DNA of 64,000 nt from Pieris napi (GCF_905475465.1 NC_062244.1:2740501-2804500); one strand, 5' to 3'. Counted from the stretch's first letter, positions 11,028 to 23,899 are shown. Numbers and translations are program-made. Notes: a model not told the origin generated them from the letters alone.

Positions 11028-14000
11028 ATGTCGGTCGCAAGCACATTCGAGTCTAGCAAAATTGTTCCAGAGGTCATCCCCGTCGCCCCTACAAAAACCA
11101 TAGAGGTGAGGTCTAAAATAACTTGAATGTTGCGTAACTTTTACACAAGGAGTGCGATTTGACCTTCAGGTAGTGCGGCCGAACCTCAGTTTTTAGAACC
11201 AACGCTTTTTATGTGCCTCTTATGACAAATGAAAAAATCATTGTCTAAAACCCAAAAAATCTAATGCCTAAAGCGTTTGAATTAGATGGAAGATGTAAGA
11301 AATTAAGAATGTGATATCTCTTTCATAATGGGGCATAGACATAATTAAAAACGAAAATATAAGCCCACGTTATAGGCACACAAAGTCTTCAAAAACTTAT
11401 CCATTATAAACACCAGATCGACCAAATCATGTTGGCGTTCCTAGAAGAGTAATTATAACATTATATTCCAAATTATAAACACACTGATTAATGACGATAA
11501 AACTAATTAAATATTTCAAGATAAGTTATACAATTATTTATAAGTTATACAATCGTATTTTTGTTTATCGAAATAAGCAAAAATATGCGATAATGTGAGC
11601 CAAGGTCGCACAGTTTTCGTATCTGTCATACGCGACATTGCACGTACGAAAACCCGTAATTTAAAATAACAAGTAATTCGCCTGGTCAGCAATTTCGCCT
11701 CGGCAATGGATTTTTCTTTCAATACATTTAATACTTGCTATATTTACCTACAACCCACGATATAATACACCTACTAAGGAAGCATGTCTATAAAACAAAT
11801 GACGATCGAAGACGCATGGATTTCATTGGGATTGGGAAGGAATGAGTAGCCAAAGCATGGACAGTGGACTTGGGGTTGAAATAGTTAAATATCTAAATAT
11901 ACAAAGTTTGTCGGGAAATATAAAGTATGATAAAGTTACGCACCTACAAATTACGCACGCGCGTTAAAATATAAAAGTGCTATACTATACATATGTAAGA
12001 AGTGTTCTCGATTATGGTTGCTCGCATTGGTTTAAATTTAAAACGAATTTTTAAATCCATGTAGACATAATATTTATTACAAACAAAAACACACACACAT
12101 ATAAACACACAAAATATCAATAATCAAAGAAAAAAAATAAAATGAGAGATATGAAAAACAATAAAGAAAAATTAAAAAAAACCCTTTTCACATTCAGTTC
12201 GTTTCAAGTATGTAATGCGTGTGTGCTGTGGCTGTAATTGGCCCTGGCTCAGCATTATGCTGAGGAGCAGAATGTTCCACAGCGCTGGTCATTCTGCCAG
12301 AGACCACAGCAGCTAGTTTAAAATGTATCTCCTATATCTATAATAGGTTTAATACCTATAAAGACGCGTGTGAACATTTTAAAACTGATACTTTAGACTC
12401 GACTAAAACAATACGATTTATTGCTACATGGACATTGCAAAATTAATTGCAGCTCACTTTTAGAAAAAATTTCCCTTCCACGTTCCTGCCTACCAGACTC
12501 GTGATCGTGCTTTGTTTCTCGTTTCTCACATCAACACGAACTACGCAAAAAACTGAGTTTTGTATCGCGCAGCCCGGACATTCAACAACCAATATTTAAG
12601 CCTTGACTTGTTTAAGCTATCGTGGAATATGTTTAATAGTAGTATTACGAATATCCATAACGCAAAATCAACTGCATAATAAGCATACCCCACATAAACA
12701 CCCTCACTTTACAACTATCACACTACACAGCCAAATTAGGTACTTGGTTAAATGTATTGAATAATTTTTATTGTTTTTTTATTTTGTAAACGTTTGAACC
12801 TTTTTGTTAATATTATGTAATACATCTTTGGCTATATCTTAAGTAGAATTGTATTTTATTATATATAATTTATGTTAACTGTAGGATTTCGAAATAAATA
12901 GAGAGGAGGCCTATAACAAAGAATAAAAAACCGTTTTTAGTTAATAATAATATTTTTTTAAATATCCTAAATTATAACACTATCTGTTTCGGAAATCAAG
13001 AAAATCAGGTGTATTGTTAGGAAACAGATCTAGCTAGCTTCATAAAAATCAGCTCTGTATAATAGCAGTACCTCCGTAAATAATATTGAATTTTTTGGTT
13101 TCATTTGACAGGGATTTTGAACTTGAACAAGAGTCTAATTTGACACCTTCAATTATTATGATGACGCCATTGCGATAAGTTAATCGAACCGCTGAGAATA
13201 TAATATACAACCTCGACCTTAGCCATAGCGGCCTTCAGGTCAGTAGTTGGACTAGTCGAGGATCCTACCTTTAGGTCGGAGTCCATCCTTTCTCCACACA
13301 AATTGTATACGTATCTAGACTTCATAGTTCTCGATACATTTCGAATAACAACATTTTTGACATCTACATTATTAAAGTTTCTATTACGTTTTTTCCAATA
13401 CCTAACTGTTATCGGTTAAAAGCGTTTTATTGAAATTGCAATACCCGCGTCAACTGAAGAAGAAATATAATTAAATCCAAAATCAAAAGGTATCTGGTTA
13501 TAGCAATCAAATTCACAGATAATAGAAATAAAACTATTTTACAATACTAGGTAGGGCAGTTCTTCTTGCACTTGATTTGAGAACTGGCAATATGTATACA
13601 TGATTAATTTTATTTTGACTTCATTACGCTTTTAAGGTATTGCCATTAAAAACACTTAAGGTATGTTATAGGTTATATAGTGGCTTCAGCGTGCGACTCT
13701 AATCCCTAAGGTCGTAGCTTCGATCCCCGGCTGAGCACCAATGGACTTTCTGTCTATGTGCGCGTTTAACATTCGCTCGAACGGTGAAGGAAAACATCGT
13801 GAGGAAACCAGCTTGCCTTAGACCCGAAAATTCGATGGCTTGTGTCAGGCACAGGAGGCTGATCACCTACTTGTCTATAAGATTCATAAATGATCATGAA
13901 ACAGAAACAGAAATCTGAGGCCCAGACCTAAAAATTTTGTAGCGCCACTGATTTATTTATTTTATAACAAGAGTAAAAAATATCTGATATATATCCTATC

Positions 14001-17000
14001 TATAAATATATTAGATAGAACAACTCATTATAAATCAACATCTCTTTTCATTACAGCATGAACCCAATTTAAGAGAAAGAGACAACAAACTGGTTAAAAC
14101 AGCTATGTTGACTGATTTTGTTTTTGTTTGCGACACGTGAAATATGATTCGGAATGACACAAAAATAAATTACAATTACAAGTGTTTAATAAATTAAATG
14201 GCTAATGAACTGAAATGAATGAATTATAAAAAAAAAGGGTGCGTGTACTTATGTACGCGCGTAAGAAGTTATACTTCTTTAGCATTATTAAAAATAGTTT
14301 GGCTTTGTTCCACCTCCAGTTTTTGATGTTTCACAGCGATAAGATGACAACTCTTTTTTTGTATTCAATTTTGTGCACTTACACTGATTCATCAATTGTT
14401 TTTTGTCTCTTGTCCTTATATTTGCTAGATTAAATCAGAAAAATTACATGTTTTGATTAAACAATGTGGTCATTTTTTTAATCAAAACATTACCCGATAA
14501 TAATAATACATACGGATAGTTAACCTCAATTGTATTTTTTCACAAATATTAATTAGTATTGGTTTAAATATTCAATTTAAATCACTTCTGATTATAATTC
14601 AAAAAGCATTGCTAAATTTCTTTGAAAAAATAATTAAAACTCCTTTATTTGTTTAAAAGGTAAATGACAAATGTCATTATGGTCATTCAAAATTTTTGGC
14701 ATACGAACTTCACGCATATTCTATTTCTTTTTACTTGTAGATTGTCTTATTCCTATCTCGCTCGCGCACGCTATAATCACACTCCTAATTTTGTGTCACA
14801 GGTGCGCGCGCATTGTAAAATTTCACTCTCATAAATTTTTCATAACGCGCCTAAAGAAGTATAACTTCAAAAATATCAGAATTAAGATCATTATCATTTT
14901 GCAGACAATTAAATCAATTTTAATCTATTGTAGGGATTAATTATTTGTGCATAAGTACTTAGAATTATTCCTTAGCGATTACCTAAGCCAGTTAATAAAA
15001 ATTAAGAGCGGGATCTCAACAGACCATTCAAATAAAATCAGTCTAAAACTGAACAACAATTTATCATTTTCTAATTCAATATGGAAATAACTTGCTATGT
15101 CAAAACGGGACGGTGTCATTTTTTATTTTAACTAATATAAATAAATAAACTTAACAATTTAGCACCCTTGGATCAGCTCTTGTATTAGTTCAGGCCGTCT
15201 ATGGGGACATTTAAAATTTAATTTACAAATTATTTTATTAAAAACCTCCGATCGTTTGCACACTGCTGAGCGTTGGGTAGATTACTGCACCGCTGTTTCA
15301 TCTCTGACGATCTCCAGGTAACTGGCGTCAGAGACCGTAGTACCCATGTTTTGTGATACCTGGTCTGTCTATCATAATGGGCTGCATCCTCTTGGTCTTT
15401 TTCCTTACTGGTTACCGGGCAATGGGCAATTACAACACTCTCTACTCTTGGTTCTATTGGCTGTCCAGAATACGCAGCATTCGTGGCACCACATTTTGAA
15501 AGCGTAGATGCGGCGTCTATCAGCCACTTATGGTCCATGATTTGACGATGTACTTTTGTCTTTACACCTCCTTACCATATATTGTCTTGAAGCGTCTATA
15601 TATCTAGTACTAATTAATGTTTCTTTACTTTTTCAGTTGAAATACCCAAGTGGCGTGGTAGCCCAACATGGCAATGAACTCGCTCCAACAAAGGTCAAAG
15701 TTCAACCAGCTGTTTCCTACGAAGCGGATCCTAACGCTTACTACACCTTAGTCTTCACAGGTATTGTACTGAAGATCTCAAACGCAATTATTGCTTTCCC
15801 TTTCAAATATCTGAAATTGCATATAAAACTTGCCCTTAAAACCTGTTTTAATAAGGTAAGAACAATGAAATAATGTAATAGTGAAGTTTGTAAACGTTAA
15901 ATAATTTTAAACATTTAAATGAATACAATTTCTATAACAACTTCCGTCCGTTAGTTCCCACGGATTTATTAATTTTACGTGGTGAAAATTCATGAAATCA
16001 CTGGTTTTAGCTAGTCGTTTGGTCCATATCTCAATCAATGTGTTCAAGGTGGAAGTTTTAATGTATGTTGTAATGTATAATGTATTGCAAGAATATAGTA
16101 CAAAAATGTGTAAGGTGGTATAATCGTAAGTTCGCATATTCTGCCACACACAATGTAAAATTGTACATTATACATGTTACATTATACATTACACATTATA
16201 CATTATACATTATACATTATACATTATACATTATACATTATACATTATACATTATACATTATACATTATACATTATACATTATACATTATACATTATACA
16301 TTATACATTATACATTATACATTATACATTATACATTATACATTATACATTATACATTATACATTATACATTATTAGTCATATGAATTGGTCAATTCTTA
16401 TATAATTTGTATCGTACATATATATTGTGTGCCTATGAACGGTTTACTCTTCCAGACCCTGACAACTACAACGGCCCAGAGCAAGTATACCGTGAATGGC
16501 ACCATTGGTTGGTTGTTAACATTCCTGGCAACAATGTCGCTTCTGGTGAGGTTCTGTCTGGCTACATTGGTTCTGGACCACCAGAAGGCACTGGCCTCCA
16601 TCGTTACGTCTACATTCTCTACAAGCAGCCTGGAAAACTTAATTTTGACGAAAAGAAGTTAACCAACAAGTATGTTATTTTCTTTGATAAGTTATCGTGC
16701 TTTGAAGCGCTTTTGAAATCATTGTTGTAATTGTTTTGTCTGTAATGTTGGTACTCTAAGTTGCTGTGTTTATATGTTCGTGTCTTTGTACTTATTATTA
16801 ATGTAGTTCTGTTACTCCTACTTTTATAAAAATAATCTTATCTGTGGAGCAACTCAAGGACACTTCTCTAGTACTTGTATTATCTGTATTCTATGTGTGA
16901 TGTGTGTGTATTTTCTTCTATAAAACAATTAAATAAATTCAATATCCCGTAGATACCAAATGAAAACTAATTTAAAATTTCTTCGTAAAACTGTTATTAT

Positions 17001-17365
17001 CATATTATGCGACCTCTGTCGCGATTCAAATCCGTATCTTCCAATGGAATTTTATCAATACCAAGCTATTAACTGATACAAATGCAAAAACAGGTCCCCA
17101 ACTTTAAGATACTCCTTGGGTTTATCGTTTTGGCATAAAAAGTTACCTCTTTTTACATTTTGACTTTAAATATTAAAACTGTTAGATGATAAAACTGCTC
17201 AATTAAACAAACTTTAACTATTTCAGATCCATCGATGGCCGTGCTGCCTTTTCAACGAAGAAATTCGCTGAAAAGTACAACTTGGGAGCGCCTGTTGCTG
17301 GCAACTTCTATCGCGCACAATTTGATGACTACGTCCCACTATTGTACAAGAGTTTAGGTGTTTAG
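11028..17365 (+). CDS. PEBP1-like: phosphatidylethanolamine-binding protein (PEBP/RKIP family)
   Basis: Four coding exons: 11028-11105, 15637-15760, 16456-16669, 17227-17365; all GT/AG, phases 0, 1, 2; 184 residues, the usual family size (about 187). Landmarks of the ligand pocket are present: D-P-D at residues 68-70, the EWHHWLVVNIPG strand-turn at 81-92, and G-x-H-R at 114-117 (GLHR). The family binds anionic phospholipid head groups in the cytosol, and in animals several members modulate kinase signalling; the exact role of this member cannot be read from sequence. There is no signal peptide. An acceptor (AG at 11023-11024) sits three bases before the start codon, so a non-coding 5' exon is likely. 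Introns 1 and 2 hold a SINE, TIR elements and a heptamer array. The usual DPDAPSR is DPDNYN here, a known type of variation. Confidence 0.93.
12050..12318 (+). repeat. dispersed non-coding element, also inserted at 43088-43335
   Basis: The A-rich left part ('acacacacacatataaacac') and the right end 'gaccacagcagctagt' match, in reverse orientation, the sequence inserted into a SINE at about 43088-43335. No ORF. It lies in intron 1 of the PEBP gene. Confidence 0.55.
13681..13958 (+). mobile_element. tRNA-derived SINE (family 2), full copy
   Basis: It has a tRNA-like head with B box 'cttcgatcccc', then a body with 'cgctcgaacggtgaaggaaa' and 'ggcacaggaggctgatcacc', and an end at 'gtagcgccactga'. 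Other copies are at 19956-20112, 30717-30992, 42898-43438 (split) and 56077-56356. It is in intron 1 of the PEBP gene. Confidence 0.75.
14239..14870. mobile_element. TIR element with GAAGTTATACTTC ends
   Basis: The left end carries 'gtacgcgcgtaagaagttat' and the right end 'aagaagtataacttc', inverted with respect to each other. A 'ggtgcgcgcgcat' block precedes the right end. Related copies are at 45405-45770 and, reversed, at 53826-54190. It has no transposase. Confidence 0.55.
15230..15538 (-). other. unassigned open frame of 102 codons, GC-richer than surroundings
   Basis: An open frame on the minus strand just upstream of PEBP exon 2, within intron 1. It has no recognised domain, signal peptide or splice partner. 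The local base composition suggests an old retrotransposon fragment rather than a host gene. Confidence 0.2.
16171..16374 (+). repeat. heptanucleotide tandem array (CATTATA)n in PEBP intron 2
   Basis: From about 16193 to 16374 the sequence is an uninterrupted 7-base repeat, near 26 copies; the first 20 bases are an imperfect lead-in. Since 7 is not a multiple of 3, three units (21 bases) read as the same heptapeptide in every frame, which creates long but meaningless open frames. Confidence 0.95.
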
Positions 17366-17366
17366 A

Positions 17367-17372
17367 AATAAA
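17367..17372 (+). terminator. poly(A) signal of the PEBP gene, abutting the stop codon
   Basis: AATAAA begins one base after the TAG stop (17363-17365), so the 3'UTR would be only about 20-40 bases. Confidence 0.6.
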
Positions 17373-17584
17373 TATTATATATAGTTGATGTTTTACTAAT
17401 ATTTTTCAAAATAACATTTTGGAGTGTCATAACTTGTTATGATGTAAGTTCCTTTTGGTTTTGCAACCTTTTTAGGTTTGGGGATTTTTGTATCTAGGTA
17501 CACACGCCGTCGAATTTTTGGGTCTAAAATAAATAAAAAATAAAATAAAATATGTTTACTATGGAGCATAAGATACATGTATCA

Positions 17585-19524
17585 TGGTCCAAGATCCCAG
17601 GGCCGCCAGACATCACGTATTTTCTGACGGATGAAATGTGGATGATTGGGTAGTGTAAGTATGTACTATGATCGTATGCCTACCTGCTAGCTTGGTCAAA
17701 CGGCCAATTTCCAGGTATCAGGTAATTAAGGTACACAAAAACATTACTTACTTCACGTAAATTCTCATGGCTGATTTTTATATATGTTTTCGAGTGTATA
17801 GTTAAAAATAAATTGTCAATACTCCCAGACACTTTCCGTCGGCCATATTGCTTAACAGACGCTTTAAGGGTCTCAAAATAATTAGTCAACTTCACGTAAA
17901 TTCTGACGCTTCATTTTTATATATGTTCATCCGACAACTATTTTAAAAGCTTTGACAAGAAGACAGACCGATCCAAGGGGCCAATCATCCCCTAAACTAA
18001 ATTTTAATATCTCTATGAGTGAGAGAGCATTATCTACGCGCATGAGACTGAGTGAGACCGACTGCGCTGTTAAAGCCATGAAAATTACTTGAAAAATTAT
18101 TATTTTTCAAAAAGGGCAAGCAAAAGCCGTTTAATATTTTGAAGAAAAATGAAGAGTACCAACAAAGCATTTCACCGTTTTGGTACGTTGGATTTTGTTG
18201 GTGATGTAGATGAAGAAGAACGTGTATTCAACATAATACAAAAATTTATCTGTGATGTTTACAATTTTCCTGGAATAATTGATGTAGATGCTGCCAGACT
18301 ACAGTTGTTTATCATTTACATACATGGTATCTGATAAAAATGAAGAATTCAATCGAAAGAATTTAAGAAACTTCGATGCCAGTAACTTACCACCTTGTAA
18401 AAGTGAGCTTTGGCAACAGTTTCGACGGGCTAGCTTTGGAACAATGCAAGTATGAAGATGATAAATATTTTCAACCCCGAAAACAATGGCTGGACACTAC
18501 AAGATGGTAAATATGATTTTCATTGGTTCGATGGAGATCAATTACCGGGTTTTGTCAGTGAGTCGCTGGAAGAACAATCAGGTAAATTATTTTCGTTTCT
18601 CATATTATTTGTATCTTTTTAGTTTTTTCAGACCTTCATTGTTTAACTTGTTTTTTACAGAGGAAGAAAATAAGGATAATGCTGATGATGACGATCACGA
18701 TTTAGATATTCAATTTCAAGATTGATATTTGATGATGATGATAATGAAGATTAAAAGCCACTGTTAAGAAATATTGAAGAATTAATATTTTTCCACTTTG
18801 TTTCCAAATTTCCAATAAATAATTAATTAAAAAAATTGCTGCTATTTAAATATAAGTAGTATTTTTTAAAAATATTTTTTAGTTCTAATTAATAAATTGA
18901 AAAAAAAAAAAAAAATGTCGGCTAACTTTAGTATTATTTATTATGTGTCAATTTTTTTCTTATTTTTGTTGCTATAATTTACTTGTCAACAAAAGTTCTA
19001 AAAATTATAAAATATCTGTTCAAGTATTTTCATGGCTTTAACAGCGCAGTCGGTCTCACTCAGTCTCATGCGCGTAGATAATGCTCTCTCACTCATAGAG
19101 ATATTAAAATTTAGTTTAGGGGATGATTGGCCCCTTGGATCGGTCTGTCTTCTTGTCAAAGCTTTTAAAATAGTTGTCGGATGAACATATATAAAAATGG
19201 AGCGTTAGAATTTACGTGAAGTTGACTAATTATTTTGAGACCCTTAAAGCGTCTGTTAAGCAATATGGCCGACGGAAAGTGTCTGGGAGTATTGACAATT
19301 TATTTTTAACTATACACTCGAAAACATATATAAAAATCAGCCATGAGAATTTACGTGAAGTAAGTAATGTTTTTGTGTACCTTGATTACCTGATACCTGG
19401 AAATTGGCCGTTTGACCAAGCTAGCAGGTAGGCATACGATCATAGTACATACTAACACTACCCAATCGTCCACATTTCATCCGTCAGAAAATACGTGACG
19501 TCTGGCGGCCCTGGGATCTTGCTC
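17585..19524. mobile_element. long-TIR DNA transposon or foldback element with ~505-bp inverted ends
   Basis: The arms 17585-18092 and 19020-19524 are nearly perfect inverted copies of each other and enclose about 930 bases. The host repeat is broken at TATCA, which is present on both sides (17580-17584 and 19525-19529), consistent with a 5-bp target duplication; uninterrupted host copies at 4385 and 27417 support this. The core carries a gene-like fragment (next entry) but no transposase that I recognise. Confidence 0.75.
18149..18753 (+). pseudogene. gene fragment carried inside the long-TIR element
   Basis: The open pieces 18149-18334 and 18486-18725 can be linked only across a frame change. 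A candidate intron lies between 'caatcag' (donor near 18580) and the acceptor ending at 18659 ('tttttacag'). The downstream piece encodes an acidic tail rich in Asp and ends in a TGA at 18723-18725, and AATAAA lies at about 18819. No known domain. It may be a remnant of the element's own gene or a captured host 3' end. Confidence 0.35.
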
Positions 19525-19689
19525 TATCACTTATTCCACGTCATTAAGTTTGAATTTGTAGGCATCCCTACTAATCGGCAAAGAAGACAGAGGGTGTAGG
19601 CCGAGAGAAAAAGCCGGCGTAAAAAACTCTCGGTACTCTTTTAAAATAGCAAATCATCAAACAACACTTATTTTAAAACAAATATCGCA

Positions 19690-19955
19690 AATTAATTAGA
19701 AGTAGCCTGTCTATACTGACTTTATAGTAAGCCTTTTTACACAGCTTTTCTTTAATACATTTCTTAAATTTATTAAAAGAGATAAAAGAGCCTCTGGGAT
19801 TTTATTAAAGAAGAGTATCCCTTTTCCCAAAAAAAGAATTACTAACTTTAGATAGTCTGGTACGGGGAAATTGTAGCCTGCGTTTGTTCCGAGTATTAAC
19901 ATAGTGCGTATGTTCTATTCTAGTAAACTTATATATTTTTGTATACATATACATA
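19690..19955 (-). pseudogene. non-LTR retrotransposon reverse transcriptase C-terminus, frameshifted
   Basis: On the minus strand, the phrase HTHYVNTRNKRRLQFPRTRL (part of the open frame 19805-19990) matches the fragment at 20956-21291, and the following Asn-Lys-Ile-Pro (NKIP) and Leu/Lys-rich end continues in another frame (19711-19902). This is the C-terminal domain typical of jockey/CR1-like elements. Only the very end of the element is left. Confidence 0.65.
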
Positions 19956-20112
19956 ATGCAAGCCGGTTTCCTCACGATGTTTTCCTTCACCGTTCGAGCG
20001 AATGTTAAATGCGCACATAGAAAGACAGCCCATTGGTGAACAGCCAGGGATCGAATCTACGACCTCAAGAATGAGAGTCGCACGGTGACGCCACTAGGCC
20101 AACACTGCTCTA
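19956..20112 (-). repeat. SINE family 2, 5' half, joined to the retrotransposon remnant
   Basis: Reverse copy of the SINE head and middle ('ctcacgatgttttccttcac' to the A box near 20100). It abuts the reverse transcriptase fragment ending at 19955 instead of having its own 3' half. Confidence 0.6.
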
Positions 20113-20936
20113 GTTTGTTGAAAATATGATAGTTTATATATTAAATTATTATTATGATTATTAATACCCACGATCAATCTTCTCTATTACGCTGTTATTT
20201 TGGAATACAATGGTAAAATTTAACATATATAAAACCCCAAAAGATAGTCGAGAGTCATAGATGGTCTTACAAGTGGAAGTAACTGCTACGCTAAGACATA
20301 ATATGTACTACAATTAAAAATAGTTTGACCTTTTTCTGACTCCTTTTTCGGTGTCGCTTATTAACTTATTAACTTAATTTTATTGCCGTTAAAACAGTTC
20401 ATCGGCGGATGTGATGCCGGTTTTTGAAAAACCAGTTAAAACAAGGCGTAATGGAAAATGAAAGACGATGACACATAAGTTCACGCGTAGCTCCGATATA
20501 CGTAAACGAATTTTAATTTGTATCATAAGATCTTATAAATAAATAAATAATAAGTTACACATTTACAATTTAAATAAACATTTATTTTCGTTTTAAATAG
20601 CACCTGTAGGTTAACCAATAAATAAATAAACTGGATCCGAAATCGCAGGACAAGAAAAAGATGGCGCGTAACGGAAAAATGTGACGACGTCACGTGACGT
20701 AAATTTTTTTCCAACGCCGATAAAGAAGTTTCACTTCAATAAACACTATCCGTAAGTGACCCATAGCAACGTAGGTTAAAGATCAACACAGGGTATCCTA
20801 TGAAGGGGACTCTGATTTTTAATAAATTGCACCGCTTTAACTAAAGTACTCTGTTTTTTTTCGTAAACACAATTTGACAGAATGAGACGAATGATTTAGT
20901 TTTTATAAACAAGGGTGCTAGTCTGCTGGATACAGC

Positions 20937-21295
20937 TAGACTTGTTTACAGCTTAATGGCTTATGGCTTATTATTATGGGCTCATGCTGCTGATGTCGAA
21001 ACTATTTTCCTCCTGCAGAAGAGGGCTATTCGTGCAATCTATAATCTAAAATGTAGGAAATCTCTGAGAGATAAATTCAAGGAAATTAATATACTTACCT
21101 TTCCCTCGCAATATATTTATGAAAATATTATGTATGTATACCAAAATAGGGATAAGTTTACTAGAATAGAACATACGCACAATGTTAATACTCGGAACAA
21201 ACGCAGGCTGCAATTTCCCCGTACTAGACTATCTAAAGTTAATTTAAAAAAAATGATTGACTCGCTTGAAACTCGAAAAATGCTTGAGTGAGTTA
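20937..21295 (+). pseudogene. non-LTR retrotransposon reverse transcriptase C-terminal fragment
   Basis: The open frame from about 20956 to 21291 reads GLLLWAHAADVETIFLLQKR and continues with YENIMYVYQN and NTRNKRRLQFPRTRLSKV. These are hallmarks of the region after the polymerase domain in jockey/CR1-type elements. The 5' part (polymerase motifs) is missing and the end is deleted, so the element is dead. Confidence 0.75.
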
Positions 21296-21489
21296 CAGAA
21301 TCGCAAGGCAGATCTTCCGTAGCCTTTTACGCCTGAAATAGCCTGTACGAAAGGCGTGGATGAGATTTATTTTCTTTTGCTTGATGAATCGACTGCTCTA
21401 ATATTTTAATTTTAATTTGTAAATTAAATCTTTTTCAGAAAAATATATCGAATCCGTTATTTACGTATTTAACTAACGCATAAACAAAA

Positions 21490-21925
21490 AAAAAATGAGC
21501 GTGTACTAGTGTACACACGTTAGAAGTGAAACTTCTTTATGACCTTATTTTTCGAAAAATTATCTATATGCAACTAACTTTACAGAAATTGGTTAAATAA
21601 AGTTAAATTAGATAAAGTTTAACAAAAGGCTTTTAATATCACAGACTTGAATACAAATAATACAATTATTTCATTTTACCTTATTACCACTAAGATTATT
21701 ACAGAATTTCATAAATTGTAATATAATTTTTAGTATCATTGTTATAGTTATTATAAATTTTTGTTATTAATGGTTTAGAATCTCTTCGAATCAACCGTGG
21801 TAGGGACGAGAAAAAGACGCGCGTAACGGTCAAATGTGACGCGTAACCGAAACATGTGACGCGTAACCGAAAAATGTTACACTAAATTTTTTTCCAACCC
21901 CGATAAAGAAGTTTCACTTCAATAA
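21490..21925. mobile_element. TIR element with GAAGTGAAACTTC ends
   Basis: Left end at about 21497 ('gtgtacactagtac'-type palindrome and 'gaagtgaaacttcttta'), right end 'taaagaagtttcacttca' at about 21905-21922, with 'gcgtaaccgaaa' direct repeats just before it. A right end alone of another copy is at about 20655-20740. No ORF. Confidence 0.5.
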
Positions 21926-22478
21926 TACGACTTCAATCCGTGTAGTAATGAATATTTACGTATTTTAATCAAAAGTCAGTATTCTTTTTTCCAAATTTAA
22001 ATACAAAGATCAAATGTCGAATCGTCGTTCCATTTTTAGTAAACTTTCAGTTTTAATCAATTAATAAAACGTCATTGCACTGACGTAATTGTCTATTGTT
22101 TTTATTAATTTCTTAAACATTTTTAAGCCTTTGTTTTTATCTGATATATGTTATGATATGATATGATATTATCCACAGTCCGTTAATATTCAAGTTTCTC
22201 TCTTAAGAAGAACAAATTTTTTACTTATGATGTTATTAATCGATCAGTATGAACTGCATACTGATCAGATTATTTAAATTTATTAATCATTGTAGTTGCC
22301 ACCGTTAATGTTTTATAACCAAATTAGATTCAAAATGACGTTAAAAAGAAACGTTCAACTATATTCTTTTCAACCTTGTACTGGTCATTAACCCTTTGTT
22401 GCGTGTAATACAAATAAAATATAGTTTTCTGATTAATATAAGAATAGTTATTACAAATTTAACTTTATATATTAGTTA

Positions 22479-22612
22479 AAGAAAACACTTTTTTACCGGA
22501 TTGAAGTTATGTATTAAACGAAACGAACGTCGGAAAAATTTTAAATCATGTAAAATAATTGTAAATTTATAATAATACATAACTTCAATCCGGTAAAAAA
22601 GTGTTTTCTTTA
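22479..22612. repeat. small foldback element with ~37-bp near-perfect arms
   Basis: Arms 22479-22520 and 22572-22612 share 'aagaaaacacttttttaccg' and its complement, and continue to 'gaagttatgtatt'. The loop is about 55 bases. Either a miniature transposon or a hairpin-forming locus. Confidence 0.65.
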
Positions 22613-23349
22613 AATGTGTAAAAGTTATGTTCATATATTAGTTATTTAGTTTATAGTTAATAAGTAAATCGAGTCTTAGTGCTTAGATTTCCATATGTCA
22701 GAGACTTATTAGATGATTATTGAATTTATCTTTAATTAAAATGTTTGCCTATACAATCAATTATTATTTATGTTTAAATAATTAAAGTTTATAAGGGTAA
22801 ATGTTAATTTTATTAATACACAAAAGCACAAAACAGAAGAACAATTCAAACAATAACTAACCTTAAATAATACAGTATTTACAATTTTATTAACCTACAA
22901 AGTAATAATTAAAAATAAATAAAATAAAAATCAAAATAAATTTAAAAAGTTTGGTCCCTGTGGCAGTGTACCTTTAACGCTGGCAGCATTTCAGTATTTA
23001 GTGAATTGTATTTGTATTTCCTAAATTGGGATCATTTCTAGACTTCCTAAACTTGTTTACTATCTACAACTTACATATAACTAACTTCACTAAGTAATTA
23101 AAATAATTATATTTTTATATATAGCCTAAACCGTTATATTTATATACAACAATTAAAAGAGACATAAATCAATTTGAATTCGTTGAATTTAAATCATGTA
23201 TTGACACCTACTTAAAGATACTTTTACATATGATGTGGAAATAAAATTATTAGTTTTATTATTATTATTTTTATTAATATTATTAGGACGAAAACATTTA
23301 AAGTAATTTGAAAAAACTTTATTATAGTAATTTGGATGTTTAGTTAAAA

Positions 23350-23652
23350 CAGTGGCGTAACAATAGGGTGGCAGGGTTGGCAAAATGCCACGGGCCCCCG
23401 ACCCAAGAGATATTATGTTCTATGGATGATTGTGAAGTCTCCAATACGCATTGGGCTAGCGTGGGGACTACAGACCATTCCCTCTCGCCTAAGAGAGGAG
23501 GCCTATGGCCATTAGTGGGACATATACAACGTGTAATTGAGTACGCGGAAAATCTCGAAGTTTATTAAAACTAAACAGAGTAAAACGTGACGATTTTATT
23601 GATAGGGCCCCATCAAAAGAATTTGCCACGGGCCCCAGGTGGTTACGCCACT
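23350..23652. mobile_element. MITE with CAGTGGCGTAAC ends (hAT-like)
   Basis: It starts with CAGTGGCGTAAC (23350) and ends with GTTACGCCACTG (to 23652). Inside, 'gccacgggcccc' occurs in both end regions in the same orientation. The open frame at 23368-23568 is part of it and has no known domain. A reversed, truncated copy is at about 31850-31990. Confidence 0.6.
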
Positions 23653-23899
23653 GGTTAAAAAGACAGTGCTCTAGCATTCCCTGTGTGGTAGGCAGCTAGT
23701 CTCTTCCATTTGACATGTTAACGGTATTTGACATAATAATTCTTTTTAAGTGGTTAAAGATGAAAGGGCCTCTGATGAAGAAAATGCTTTGTGCGAAGAA
23801 AGTGCGTTTTTATGTGTAGTTATTTGTAGGCGTTGCAAATAATGTGGTGTGGTCGGAGTTTGTTTCCAAAAAGTCATGGAAAATGACTTTGGCTAATGA

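Noticed and set aside
16080..16385. Two long overlapping open frames with repeated HYTLYII
   Set aside because: They are the translation of the 7-base satellite and open in all frames for that reason alone.
17680..19431. Two nearly identical 71-codon ORFs facing each other
   Set aside because: They are the same stretch in the two inverted arms of the long-TIR element, with no coding features.
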